A stretch of DNA of 60,000 nucleotides from Strigamia acuminata (Eukaryota; Arthropoda; Chilopoda; Geophilomorpha; Linotaeniidae), in contig OX442323.1 in assembly GCA_949358305.1 (NCBI GenBank), forward strand, positions 8,186,001 to 8,246,000, written 5' to 3'. Each line of letters begins with the position of its first letter. Within the stretch, counting starts at the first letter, position 1. This document shows, piece by piece, positions 12,988 through 26,500 of this stretch. The position numbers and the translations under genes were made by a program. The notes beneath the pieces are model-generated. The model was given only the letters and a program-made list of their open reading frames with translations, ran no database searches and was not told the origin of the DNA.

Positions 12988-14344
12988 GGCATAAATCAGC
13001 GATTCTGTCCATTTTTTTACTCCCATCTTCAGCTGTTTTATTCCAAATTTATTAATATTTACAACGAAAAAAAAAATAAAATACTTTTATTTTATTTTTT
13101 ACATAAATAAAACGAATTGGAGCACGAGGGGGAGACGAAAGATCGGCGGGCGATAATTTTTAAATTATCACTCACTAACGAGTGTCTTATAAATAAATAT
13201 CAAGGTGTATCATCTGATAGAGAAAGGTGTTGATGAGTGCGCCGGAGGCCGCACTGTTTAAGTGTTGACATTCATTGATCAGAAAACACGCAATGCAAAT
13301 TGCCACGCAAAACAAATGCCACCCTCAACACGAATTAATGGCGGCTCCTTCCGCTCAATTTAATTAACTTTCGTCAATTTGCGCAGTTCCGACTACACCG
13401 CCATTTTAAATGCAAACACCCCCACCCTCCCCACCCCCAAAAAAATTTTTTTTAAAAAAAAAATTCCCATTTTCGCAGAACAAACAAAAATATCGTAAAA
13501 ACACTCACGATAATTCACCAGCAAAACGATTTTTCTTTTTTTTCGTTTTAACTTTTTTTTCTTCCAAGAAGAGAGAGAAAAGAGCTCAGCATCCTCATCT
13601 GCATCTTCTTACCTGTCGTTGCCATGGCAACGCAACTAAATCTTGAGTCAGCTCAAGGGGGGGTACGGAAACCCTCGATACAAGCGCGGGGCCGACTTAA
13701 ATCCGCATTTTTCTTAAAACCCGACGGATAGTTGGGTTCGTTGTACGGGAGTCGCGCGGTGCCCGCCGCGTGGCCTTTGCTGGCGAAGAGAGAAAATTGC
13801 AAATTTCCACAACGTGCTCTGAATGCTAAAGCGAGGCCAGTGAGATGTGCTAACGTAGCACGCAAATTCGATGGGGGTGAGTAAGGAGGAAATTTGAAAG
13901 GTGCGTGGGAGAAGGCACAACTGGACACCCCCCCAGCACCCCCCCCCAACATTTTTTTTATCATCCAAACTGGGGTGACGAATCAATTCTCATTTTAATT
14001 GTCATTTCAAACGACTAAAAAGGAATATATTTAAATTATTTCTCCCGATTATTTCCATCGTAATCAATCGATAAACTCAAAAAAATAAAAATTAAAGAAA
14101 AAAAATTCGGCGGTTCCACGAAAACAGCTGCCATTTTGGTTAAAAATTAAAAAAAAAATTAAATCACGTGTTGCTAATTACCTTTGTCATTTTCCTAATT
14201 TTTTTTTAAAAAAAATAAAAAAAAATAAAATTTTCATTAGTGGACATCGCGTAAATTTTTAATTCGCCAAGTTTTGGTCGTTTTATTTATTTCTATTTTT
14301 ATTTAGCGAGTCGAGTGATAAATAAAAGGGGAGAAATAGAAAAA

Positions 14345-14362
14345 GAAAGAGAGAGAGAGAGC
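14345..14362 (+). promoter_or_regulatory. GAGA tract followed by CGCTGTAG
   Basis: A (GA)n run ends in GCGCTGTAGCTCGAG. A GCCATTTT (Pho/YY1-type) word is about 210 bp upstream near 14131, a pairing seen in Polycomb response elements; that reading is inference. Confidence 0.3.
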
Positions 14363-14559
14363 GCTGTAGCTCGAGTTTTGCCATTCGGAACGTGTCGATA
14401 CTTTTGGATTTATAACTTCACTTAGACCTTCTCTTTCTCTGCAACCAACCCCTCGAGGCCTTCGGCTGTACGCCACCTGGTGAGCTTATTTGCATAATGT
14501 GCTTAAATTAGCCGGGCAGATTCCCACTCGGAGGGAAAACGGTGGAGGATGGTGTCGCC

Positions 14560-14620
14560 ACCTCGTTACTACACCCATCGCGCGCACCAGTGGACGCGGT
14601 CGCGTTGGGTGTAACGAGGT
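14560..14620. repeat. Inverted repeat of ACCTCGTTAC...ACCCA
   Basis: ACCTCGTTACTACACCCA (14560-14577) faces TGGGTGTAACGAGGT (14606-14620). The arms match except for a 3-nt bulge (TAC). The spacer is GC-rich. An octamer ATTTGCAT lies just upstream at 14488. Confidence 0.5.
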
Positions 14621-15435
14621 CGCAGGCAATTATCGAAACAGCGCGTGGTCATCCAATCTGAGCGAATATTGGTCACCAGATAAGAGTGGTCATTCGGATC
14701 AGCCTTGCGGGTCGCTCACTTCGTCCTAAAGAGGTTTCGGGCCCCACCAACCACCGCAACTGGCCAAGATGAAATGACGTGGCACAACTTGCTGGGGGTT
14801 GCACGGCGAAAATCCTTTCACAACCCCATCACTCCTCCCCCCATTTTCTATTCCCCTGCAAATAAATTGGCCTCATCTGCAACACAACAGCATCCATTTT
14901 GCAACTAAAAAAAAAAATGGAATAAATTTCGACCGATTTAATCAACTTCCGGTTAAATTTATTTTATTTTATTATTTTAAAAAAAAAATAAAAAAAATTT
15001 TTTTTTTGTAAATTTCTTTTTCTGGTATTGCAGTGAAGCGCGCTCAACTCGGTTTCTCGTATCAACGAGATCTTGGCGAGATGTGCCAGCTAATCCCAAG
15101 GGGTTAGCTATCCAGATAGGACTCCCCGGGCAAATAGCGCGCTCCTTTATTGGCTTCCAACGTTGAAAATCGCTTCGATTACAAGCGCGAACCCGAAAAG
15201 CAACACTAAATTAAGGGCCGAGCACAAATGTTTACGACCTCGGAGTTTTCCCTCCTCTCCACTCCACTGCACTCCTCTGCTCGCTTCAACTTTATTTTCT
15301 TATTTCTCATTCGCGTCGACACCTAAACTTGTCCACACACTGGACAGTGGACACAATGTCCCTCTGCCTTTCCGCATTCCTCGCTTCCTTCCATCCTTCC
15401 ACCCTCGCCATCGCCATCGCCACTCGATTGGATTA

Positions 15436-15453
15436 GGGCGCCACCTAATGGCC
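15436..15453 (-). promoter_or_regulatory. CTCF-like site
   Basis: On the minus strand this reads GGCCATTAGGTGGCGCCC, containing AGGTGGCGC, the core conserved between insect and vertebrate CTCF. A weaker match, TGCCACCAGATGG, lies at 22891-22903. An insulator role in the downstream domain is inference. Confidence 0.35.
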
Positions 15454-15757
15454 AATTCACCTCTAATCTTATTGTGGATCTAATAAATTGGATATCGGAG
15501 ATGATAGCAAATAAGAAACTCTTGCCATCGACGCGCTGACGTCACTTCCGGCGCGGGAGGTGTCCAACCTTGGGCCTATCCAATTTCGCCATGTCCAATG
15601 GGACGAAATCAAACTTTTGCATCGAAATGAGCCAGTTGAGGGGTCTTCAGACTCTTCGCCTTTCATCTTTGCCGCCAAACCCACAGAGAGACGCGAGGGG
15701 GGAGGGATGCAATCGAATTAGCCACGTGTTAATGGCGTCTGGCGGATGAAAGATGCA

Positions 15758-15774
15758 TGAGAGAGAGAGAGAGA
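15758..15774 (+). repeat. (GA)n tract
   Basis: GAGAGAGAGAGAGAGAC beside ATGGCGTCTGGCGG and the CACGTG at 15722. Confidence 0.7.
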
Positions 15775-17234
15775 CGGGCGCGGGGCGCGGGCCACTCGTG
15801 GACAAAAAAAGCGCGATTGCTTTTCGGCTCGGCTGGCGCGTCATTTCCATCCAAAGAGGAAAGTTCGGACGGGTGGAAGCGAAGGGGGTTGGAGCAGAAG
15901 CAGTCAAAAGGTTTGGCAGATGAGTCCCCCGAGAACGAGATGAGAAGCTGCCCCCTGCCCGCACTCGTTTCACGCGCTCGTGGACGCACGCTCCACTGTG
16001 CACCACATGCCAACAAACCTCCACTCGGACGGACGACCTCGTCGCCACATTATGCAGGATAAACACGACAGACGAGCTGCGTGCGCCTCGTCTTCTCTTC
16101 ACGCATGCGCTTTTCGATAACAAACTAGACACTCACCGATATTATATCCAAATCTTACAATACCGATTACCATTACTTCGAATTAAAGTCACCCTCATGT
16201 ACAAAAAATTGCTGCTTCCTGTCATTTCTTTGGCCAAATACAATAAAATAGAAATTGATGACAAAAACAACGCCAATGAGGCCATTTTGAACGGGCAAGA
16301 TTGCATCGGCAATATGTACGCACTAGGTGCATTCGAAAAGTCATTTGCACTAAACGACCAGCGCAACTAGTAGTGTAAATGTCAAGATAAACGACCCAAT
16401 TTTCGAGTTTAAAAATAAATTTCTGTGTAAATTCAAGTGTAAATAAATTAGCCCACAGTGACGATCATTATTGTTGTTGTTAACTCTAAAAAAAAACAAT
16501 AACTGCTACGAAATTGACCGATCTAACGAAAATCCAAGATGGCTGCCAGAAAGACGCGATTTGAACGAGAAAACTCGTTGAACGGAGATTTAAACGTGGC
16601 GTGCAGATCGTTTCCGTTTAACCAGTTTACACGACATTTACACGATTGTATGCAATTTCAATTAAAGGTGGCGCTTACAATTATAAGTCGCAACTTTGAA
16701 TCGAAGCATTAGATTAGAAATTTTCTCGGTGGCAGCGACCAGATTGAAAGAGGAACATTTTTTTGCGCGTTCTTATTTTGATCCCTTCGTGTGGACGTGT
16801 CAAATGATGCTGGATTTCAAAGATTTACACACACACTGGCCCAGCGTTGAGCATAAATGTTGTGTATGTCGTCAACAGGCAGCGCTTTATCTAAAGAACT
16901 TGTGTCAATGTTGGTTTACTGATTTTGCTGACACGACCCCCTTCATCCTCTGATGACAATCCCCGATAAAGGCAACACACAGTGTGTCAATCAAGTGAGC
17001 AAACAAGGGATTTCAGACACACTAAATAAATATTAAAACACACACCTTTATACATTGACGACGCAAAAAATATGAATAAACAAAAATGTTTTTCAAAATA
17101 TCCTTTTTCTATGACGATTCTAATGTCAACAAACGTGTCGGTTTCACTATTTCAATTAACACAACACACAAATTAGCACTACTGCCTCTTAACACGACTT
17201 GCAATTCCTGTTACAAGATAGCATAACTCTATTA

Positions 17235-17251
17235 ACACGAGATTCTCGTGT
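17235..17251. repeat. Perfect short palindrome ACACGAGA-T-TCTCGTGT
   Basis: Eight-bp arms with a one-base centre. A second copy of its core, ACGAGA-T-TCTCGT, is at 17412-17424, and partial copies (ACGAGAT, CTCGTGTTAAATCTCG) lie at 17340-17600. Confidence 0.6.
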
Positions 17252-17466
17252 CCAAGTTCGTAATCCCATAACGTTATAACACTATAAGATCATAAGAACC
17301 AATTTTTATAAGGAAAAAGGCATGTCCGCAAACTCTCCAATATGTTAAATCTCGAAACACGACAAACCAGATGTGCTATTGTCGTTCCACGAGAATCAAA
17401 CGAGATTTTACACGAGATTCTCGTTTTAAACCTCGAAGAAAACCATAACACAACCGTATTGCGCTT

Positions 17467-17467
<1 letters not shown>

Positions 17468-17504
<37 letters not shown>

Positions 17505-17560
17505 CTTTATTCCCTTTTACGGCCATTGGCCAACAGTACAGACAACCATTTTTGTTGAGC
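17468..17560 (-). mobile_element. Probable 3' tail of a non-LTR retrotransposon
   Basis: Read on the minus strand, unique sequence leads into AATAAA (17511-17506), GTTTA and then a perfect (TTA)n run of 12 units (17503-17468). A short AATAAA-GTTTATTATTA tail is a common 3' end of arthropod Jockey/I-type LINEs. No coding remnant is seen; the inner boundary (about 17560) is arbitrary and no target duplication was found. It could be just a microsatellite. Confidence 0.3.
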
Positions 17561-17599
17561 CACGAATCAAAACCTCGTGTTAAATCTCGCAACACAACA

Positions 17600-20500
17600 C
17601 GACTGTGTTACGTTTTACTGAATGTGCTTAATGACAGGTTGCAAAACAAATGTCAGATAGAATCGTTGTAATAAAAAAGAAAATAAATTATACGTTGGTG
17701 GGGAAAAAAAAAGTGTAAATCGATACCACTAGGGGATCCGTATTGAGGCGACATCTATTGGCACCGAGTTACACTGGGATTGAACATATCTCGAGCGATT
17801 TGCCATTGGATGGATCGAATAAGACCGACCAATGAGTGCGGTTCAGGTGTTGGCTCAAACTTGTGTGTTTCCCAAGAATCGAGAGACATAATTTTTCGTT
17901 TAGTAAAACGGACGAGTTTTTTTCCTCCCGTTCCGAAAATTCACTTACGGAGGAGAAGGAGGAGGAAGGGAAGCGGGTCGAGGTAAAACGGGGTGTTTTC
18001 CTTTCAGCGTCAGCAGAAAAAATAAAAGTGACCTCGTCATCAGAATTAGGCCCATAAAAATTTCAAACAGGTCCACCAAATCAACCAATACGAAACAAGT
18101 TCGAAGGAGAAGAAAAAAAATGGACCAAATGGGAATTAAAGACCTCCTCAAATTTCCAACGTGGAGTCGGGTTGCAAACTGCCCGTCGGCTGCTCTCACG
18201 AATGTCGCACGTCATTACCGACAAAATTGTAAAAACAACATGGCCGGCTGCGCGGAGGTGCGAGGATGTCGATCTGACGAGCAAATTATTGCTTAGCAAA
18301 CTTCTACGTCGAGATAAGTTGAACAAACGTGAACACTGAACACGTGACCGAGCGATATGGGTGTATCACGGGAAACTCTTCTGCATACTCAAGAAATAAG
18401 AGTTTCTTAAAACATTAATAGAGATTGTATAACGCGTAATTGGTGAGGAAATATCGACTTCCAGACAACGATTCATTGCGTAGAACGTAGTTGGTGTGGA
18501 TGTTTGCAAAATTGTAATTTTGTGTTTTGGGTTTTCGATTGGCGCGGCATCCGATAGGTCGTGGCGCCGTTACTAATGGGAAGAAACGCGTCAGAGTGCG
18601 GTTTCCACTTTCCACTCGAATTCGCTTCAATTTTTCGCACCCGCCAACAGTGGCAAGAGGGTAGTGAGTGAAGAGGAGGGGATGAAGGGGGGTAACTGGT
18701 GCGGAGTAGAGTTCTTTTCATCGTCACTAAACGAACATGACACATACAAAATTACTCGCGTTTGCGGCCCGCGCTGCGCTGCACACACACCACCCACACA
18801 GGTAATTGGTACAACCACCGAAAACGTGTTAATTTCGCGCATGCGCAACATTCCGCGCGCGCCTCGTGGCTTTCCATCAACCCCTTTATTCACTTCCAAT
18901 TTAACCTCAACCAATCCACCAAAAATTCCACTTTTTTTTTCTTCTAAAATTTTATTTATTTTAAAACAATTTTTTAAAAACAAATAACAAAAATAATAAA
19001 TAATAATAAAAAAAATACAGTAGTCGGTTACGGTCACCATCAATTCACGTGTCCTTCGTTGGTGGCGAGCCCCGTTACCACCAACTCATTTCCTCGGCTC
19101 TGCCTTCACGTCTTTTGTCTTAGACAGGTCGACGCACGCGTCTCGCCTGCTTCTGACCACCTGGTCGTCCGTTTTATGCGAGACGGAGACACGCTTTGAC
19201 CAGTCCGACCCTGCAATGCGCACGTCCATGGCAGGCAAACGCCCAAAGTCGCGCAAACGTTTCGAGAGAGAAATAGAGGAGAGAGAGAGAGGTGGGTGGA
19301 TGCGGTCGTTGCTTAATCCGAAAACGCATGCGCACAACGTTCCATATTTCACTGATTTTAATCAAGACACCGGTGGGCGGTTCTCCGATCCGTCTTCGTG
19401 AGCAGGGTTTTTGAAGCCGACACTAAATTGCCTTTTTCTCAACGCGGTAAACCAAAAGCGCCTTGCACAAAACTCCCATAAGCATCGCCATGGCAACAGC
19501 TGTTTCTGACAGCTACATTTACCCTTTTTTCACTTTTATTTAAAAGGAAAAAAAAAAAAAGAAACGAAAAAAAAAAGTGTCAACCAAATCCCCAGAACAA
19601 GAAAAAATAAAAATCCAATTTTTCCACTTTCCAATGAGTGGAAAAAGAGGATTTAAAAGCGTTTGCTCGACTTCAAGGTTCATGTTTCACGCGCTTGTTT
19701 GAGGCTTTTCTTTGTGTTCCCCCTTCGCCCTCAATTCAACGACGTCACATCAGAGCGTCCCTTTGAAAACTCCCGCAGGCGTTAATCTGCCAACTCTTTC
19801 CTTCACCCCTTAACACGACCTGACAGCGCACCTTTCACCACCCCCAATAAAAAAAAAATTAATTTAAAAAAAAATATATATATATATTTCAAATTCCGTT
19901 AGCATTTGAGTTGGCGTCCATTGTGGCTGCATCTGCGCAAGCGCGGAGCATCCTGCACGAAAATTCTGTGATCTTTATCAGAGCGATGTTCATCTGTCCC
20001 TTTGTGTAAAACAGACGCGCGGGGGCTCCTTCCGGTTGAATAAATGATGTCATCAAAAGAGGGAGAGAAAAGCTCGCAGATGCTCTGATAGCACCTGACA
20101 CACGCTAACAAGTTGGGTAAGCAATTCTCAATCACATCTCACGACACAATGCACACAACCCCGTCACGTGATTGACGTAAAACAAACTCGCAAGCCGCTC
20201 GCAAATTGACGAAACGTCGAAAGAACGAAAAAAAAAACCCCCACGCAAACATATTTACACCGATTCTAATTAATAATTAACCCAATATTAATATTTCTCC
20301 CATTTAACTCGATAAAATTACAACCTCATCAAATCCTCATTTGCTAATACATCCGCCGCTTCCAATAGCACAAACATCCAATCTCGGCTCAACTAAATCT
20401 CCGCTCATTTACAGCATCACGTTTCATTTATACCCTTGAACAAAATAAATAATTTTTTTAACACAAAAAAAAAAAAAAATTAAGCCTAAAAATTAATTAT

Positions 20501-23500
20501 ACGAATAAATGAAATAAATCTCGACAATTTCCTGTTGGGAGTTTGAGAAAAGAAAAATTGGGTGCCGCGAGTGTTTGCTTAGAAGCATGGGCGTGGTCTG
20601 GCGAGATTCGGAGATGGCAATGAATGCACGAGGTGAACGACGTGGCCTCGCTCGCTAACTCCGAGACCGAGACCGTACCTAGACCTAATTGCCTCCATTA
20701 AGATTTTATGTAACATGATCTAGTCGGATTAGTGGACGCAGCGGCAACTGCACGCGCACGGCACAACTCCAAACGCCAGCAAAAACAATGCTATACGTCA
20801 TTATTACAACTACAGCACGCAATTACACGCACAGCCGTATAAATTACAAGCAAAACCGAGCGAATTGGCCAAACGGGCTAAACGGGGTAAACAAATTCCG
20901 ATAGTCGCCAGAATCATCCATTTTTGGATAAATTAATTTTTTTTTTTTAAATAAAAATTAAAAATTAAAAAAAGCGTTCTTACCATGATTGGAGACGCTG
21001 ATGGTTCGTGGATCCCGGTCGGCGATGCGGCAAGGCGTGTGGGAGCTCGTGGTGTCGGCGTTCGGCTGCAGGGGGCGGCGGGCGGCAACTGAGGCCTCGT
21101 CGACTGGTTTGCATGCATTGGCAAGCAACGCGGCGCTCTGTTATGCAAAGCTATGAATGAAACACACATCAGGGCCCGGCATATTCGCTCACAGGCATTA
21201 GCATTGGAAATGAAGCAAGCAAACTCCCTCCCCCGACCGCCAACTGCGCAGCCACCCCTTCAAAAATTCAAAATACTCATGGTCATGCAATTCTATTAAT
21301 ATTTTATCCCATATTGATCCGGGCCAACGCCTCGCTCTACTTGTTTTGCAATACAACAAAGATGACACTTGTCCGGGCCAATCAGTTCGCTTTTTCGAAC
21401 ATTTAAATTGTTACATTTATGCCTAATTACGCACGAGAGGACATTAGAATTTCAAGCACGCCATCAAATCAAGTTTTTTTTTTTTCTTTTTTTTTTTTAG
21501 ATGTGCATCGCGTTCGTAATGGCGCGTTCACAGCCCCTCGGATTAAAGGGCGCCAATTGTATTAGTGATGCAGGGCCGCGCCAATCGCCTTTCATCTCGT
21601 ATATTCGGGTATCGAATAAAATAGTAAAAAAAAATATATTTAGAAAAGTTTTTTAGAATTTTTTTTTTCAGGGGTCCGGGAAGAAAATTTGATTTTTATT
21701 GTATAAATAAATTTAAAAATATAATTTTGGAAATTTTTGTATATTTTTATTTTTACGCGCTCAATTATTGCAGTGAAGCTCGGGCGGAGCTTTCCAATAA
21801 AAATTAAATAAATTTTTTAGAAAAAAAAAAAATTCTAAAAATCTCACGACGTTTGTTTATAATAAAGATTACCTTGACAAGACTTATTTTTTTTTACATC
21901 ATACAAGGATCATTACCTCATTTGCCTATCTTAAATCTACATTTCCGGTTTGTTTGCGTTTCATCCGATAAGAAACCCAAAAAAAAACAAAAAAATAATA
22001 ATTTTCTAAATATTTTTTTTCCCGTCTTTCTTTGCACCTGAAACCAGAAAAAGGAAAAGTGTCTCATTGCACGATGTGGACAAGACGATAAGAAGTGGGG
22101 GTAGATGGAATAGGGCAGGTCGTAAACGAGGTCTTAAGTTCGATGTGCCTCTTTTATTTCCTGGCGTCCATTACAGCAATGCGTGGCGCCCTCTTCTCGT
22201 TCAGGTGGATGGGGAACCTTGATTTAATCGAACGCGTCTGCGTTTATGGCAGGTGTGTGAGCAAGAGATGATGTTGGTTCGGATGGCCGCCCTCTGGGAT
22301 TCCATTCACCTTTTGCTGATTGAGCAGTTACAAACATTCCGCCGTCATCAATCCTTTAACGTTAAATATTTATCTTACGCAGGAACGCAGCCTTGTCCTT
22401 CTTTCCCCCTCTCGTATTTATTTTCTTGTCAAAAATAAATAAAACAAAACAAAACAAACAAAAAAGAAAAAATTCCAAACCAATTTGCTTTTATTTCATT
22501 AATTAAATAAGCTTTACACACATTTTAATACCAAAACTTTATTTTGATATTTTTTTTTGTACATTTTTTTTTTTTTTTAAAAAAATAGGCCTAAAATAAT
22601 AAAATAGAAAATTTTTTTTTTCTCTACATTTGACAACTTTTTGCCCTCATTCTCTCGTCAGAGGCGAGTGTGATTAACATAAAAGCGCTCTCACTTGTAA
22701 TTAATTTGTGCTGTTTCATTTCTTCTCCCATTCCATTCCTCCACTGGATTGCTTACTAATGACTTACTTATCCACGAATTAAACCCCCGTCCCCCAAAAA
22801 AAGACAAATGTATGTTGGCGGCATGACAAAACCAAGGCTCGTTTCTCCCAAGGCTAAGAAAAACTCATCCCTGACACTCCTTCTGCATTCTGCCACCAGA
22901 TGGAATTTTCACGTTCAATTTAAACCATCAAGCACAACGAGCCTGTCAAATCGCTCTTTTTAATCCCAACTCGACTAAACAAACCCGCAAAAACATAAAC
23001 AAGACCAAAAAAAAAAATATAATAATTTAAAAAACAATAATAAAAATAAATTGCGACCGTAGACTGAAGAAATTGCAACGATGGAGTGTGTAATTTTCTC
23101 AAACATCTTTTTATTGTGAAATTACACGTCTCTTAAACCGTGGGTCGGTCAAAGTGTGCCGTTTTAAAGACGAAAAAATAAAATAAAATCCAAAAAAAAA
23201 ATTTTTTTAAATTATTTTCAATTAAATCAATTAAAAATCGAAGCGTCCTCGGACTCCTCGTCGCGTTTTTCGCAATTCCGCGTATGATTGCTGATTGTGC
23301 GCGTGCGCAGCACTCGTGTCACGACATAGACATATGACTGGTTAAAAGTAGGCAGGGGAAAACGACACGAATTCAATTAGCAGATTTTGGGCATTCCGTC
23401 GCTTGCTCCATTAGGTAATTCAATTGCGCCCCGACCTCAAATCAGGCGCGCGAGCGAAGAAGTCACTGCGCATGAGCAGAGTAAACATACGCCAGGGCGG

Positions 23501-26500
23501 ACCAGCCCATCCTTAATTACACCGACGTCAAGGTGGGTCACTCGAACCCGCTTCGCGTTGACAAACTCGAGACGCATGCCACCACCTCGTTACAGCGAAA
23601 TCGTGACAACTTAATCATTTCCAAAATTAAAAAATTAAAAAATAAAAATAAAAATAAAAATGGACGAAATTTAAATATTTACGACATCAAAACACGTGTC
23701 CAATTTTTTAAATTTCTTTTCGGACGAAAATCTGAGTTTAATCGCGATACATCAAACCGAGATAGAAAATCAAAATAGTTTAATGAAACGCGACCGCAAC
23801 GCACGTCAACTCGACTTGTGTGTCGTGATAAATCATCAAACTTGTTATTTAGCTGAAAACAAGCCTCGTTACAACGCACGCCGGGGCTTTACGTGATAAT
23901 TGCACCTTAATGATGCGCTTATTATTTTTCTATAACGACTGTCCAACCATAAAACCGTGGGCGGTTAAATGGAAAAATCGTTACATTTTTATACCCCAAA
24001 CACAATTTAAATACTACTTGTTTGTCTACACGTTGTAAAAGTGTGAATATTTGCCACCAGGTTCCTCTACAACTCAACTTTTTATTTATTTTTTTTTTTA
24101 GAAATTTTTTTTTATTTTTCCATTTCTAAAAAAGGAAATAAAAAGATTAAAAAGAAATAAAAATGTTTTCAAAAAATCGCAAAAATATAAATTTTTTTTT
24201 TTGAATAAATTTCAATTTTATAACTTCCTGTTTGTGATGTCACACTCGGGCCATTTTAACACGCGGAAACCGTGGAGGGTCAATTTCGTGGCCATACCTG
24301 TCGCGGACCCATGAATAAAAAATAAAAAATTAAATAATAAACGTCAAATTTTGTGACGTTCGCACGTATTTTTTTTTTGGCTCTCTCTCCCTTGAGCGTC
24401 CTTGAGACTTTATGCGTCAAACAAGTTGTGGCGGAGAAATGGATTTTTACGAGCGACCCTCATTACTGCGATGGCCGACCTTGATGCCCCGCATGGGGCG
24501 CTCAGGGAACGCCAAGGAGACGCGTGAATGGCGCCCTCGCAAAACGACAGCTGCGACAAAACACCCAGCGTCGTTTTAACGAGGTCATCTTAAAAAGGAC
24601 CCTATCAAACGCTCTCAAACCAAACATTTCCTCGCAACCTCGAACGCTCGTTAAAAACTCGCACAATTGATCCGCAACTCGTTGACCCACCAAACCCAAA
24701 CACCCAACAAAAAAAATATATTTTTTTTTTACCTTATTTTTATAATAATTTTATTTTAGATTTTTATTCTTCAATTTCGGCTCCTCCCGGCGTTCATCCC
24801 TCGCCATCAGCATCCGGCGCGTTCATTCTGTCGTTCACTTTTTTTCGCCGCTATAAATCAAGCGAGAAAACGCCACTAATTACCAAATTAAGGACAATCG
24901 ACAGCACCGCGCTCGTCTCCTCTCCCCGCACACCGCAACCCACGTTTCTCCCACCCCAACCGCGTTCCACCACGGTTCCACCAAGACGCTACGCCCCCAA
25001 GGTGATTCACACGAAAGAATCAATCGAACAACAAAATAAAAACTAAATATCTCACAAATCCCCTCGAAAAACGCTACAAATTCGACCCAAAAAAACACAA
25101 TAAACAATCCAAAACCAATTATTCCTAATTACCAACAACAAAAAATAAAAATAAAAATAAAAAAATAAAAAATATGGCGTCGCACCTGATTAACCACTTA
25201 AAAAAGAAATAAACAAACAATACGTAATAAAAAGTAGGAACCAATTGAGACTCCATCAAGCGTACACGATAGCGATCGCAAAAGGGACCTTTTGCCTTTC
25301 GTTCGACCCTTCCACACCCGAGTCCACCTGCGACAATAGCAGGTGGCGTCCCATACCACCCACACAAACCCCACCCACGAGCACCTCCTCTCCAAACACC
25401 GCACCTTTAATTTTAGGCCTCATTCAAGGCACCCTTAGTCAGTCACCTTGAAAAAAAATTTTTTTTTTTATTTTTATCTAACTTTTCCTTTCCTGTTTCG
25501 TATTTTTTTCTCTTTTCATTTCCAAATATTTCGAAACGAAATCACGTCATTATTAAAAAGATGACCGAAACGAATTTTTTTTGGCGTTAAACGAGGCGTA
25601 AAATCGTTGGAATTGTCAACTAAGTGGGGGATTGTGAAAAGAGGGAAATAAATAAATAAAACGCAATTCATCAGCAAACTTAGTTAAGTATGCGCAGAGT
25701 TGTTCCACCTGCGGCAGGTAAAGTCATTCATCTTTCTCAATTTGTTTTGAATGCCAGACAAACAAAAACGACACCCCTTGTGAGATGACAAGTGGGCACA
25801 AGCAGAGATCACAAGAACCCCACCAAAAAAAAAAAAAAATTTTTTTATAAGTTTTTTAAAAATAATAATTTGACCTCGTTTTAGCGAATTGAATAGTTTT
25901 GATTTTTAATTTTTTTTTTTTTTTTGCTTAATTTTCTAATTTTGGGATAATAAGTGAAAATTACAGCTCGTGTGAATTTTAATTTGTCGGAAACGTTCGG
26001 GGTCAGAGATGAGTAGCATTCTGACCTTTCCGAAGCGGTTCCTTCTTTTATTGCCCGGTAATTAAGGTGAATTCTCCAGACTTTAAGGTGCAATTGATGC
26101 AACAGCTCTATTGCTCATTCTGGGCCGAGTTCAAAGGTCATTGGCAATTTATTACCTCTTTCGAATCTCACGTAAAAAATAAATAAATAAATATTTCACT
26201 GATTTTTCCGAGTATTTTTTTATTTTATTACTATTATTTCTTTTTATCCCCAAAAAATTAACAAACAAAAAAAAATTTAATTATTTTTTTTATTTTTCAA
26301 TTTTTCAATTTTATTTCGTCGGCCCACCCAAGAACCAAATTCACTTTTCCCCGCATTTAATTCCCCATTTTTTTTTCTCCATTTTCATTTTCTTAATACG
26401 AAATATTAAATTTTTTTTCCTTAAAATCTCGCAAACTTTTCAGTCAAAATTCCTCAAAAATATTTCACCATAAAAAAAAAAACATTTTCCACGAATTCAC

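Larger units (their letters stand above)
13000..17230. other. Non-coding desert with several element-like islands
   Basis: No gene recognised. Octamers at 13293-13300 and 14488-14495, the inverted repeat at 14560, the CTCF-like site at 15436, TGACGTCA at about 15537, an NRF1-like word at 16103 and TGTCAATCA at 16985. 14.4-14.8 kb is the densest island. A 161-codon minus frame (15647-16132) shows no known domain. Confidence 0.55.

Noticed and set aside
15647-16132. 161-codon minus-strand frame
   Set aside because: Ser/Arg-rich translation of CpG-rich DNA containing a GA microsatellite; no domain.
16120-17230. Possible longer transposon body next to the (TAA)n tail
   Set aside because: No terminal repeats, target duplication or transposase/reverse-transcriptase motifs could be found.
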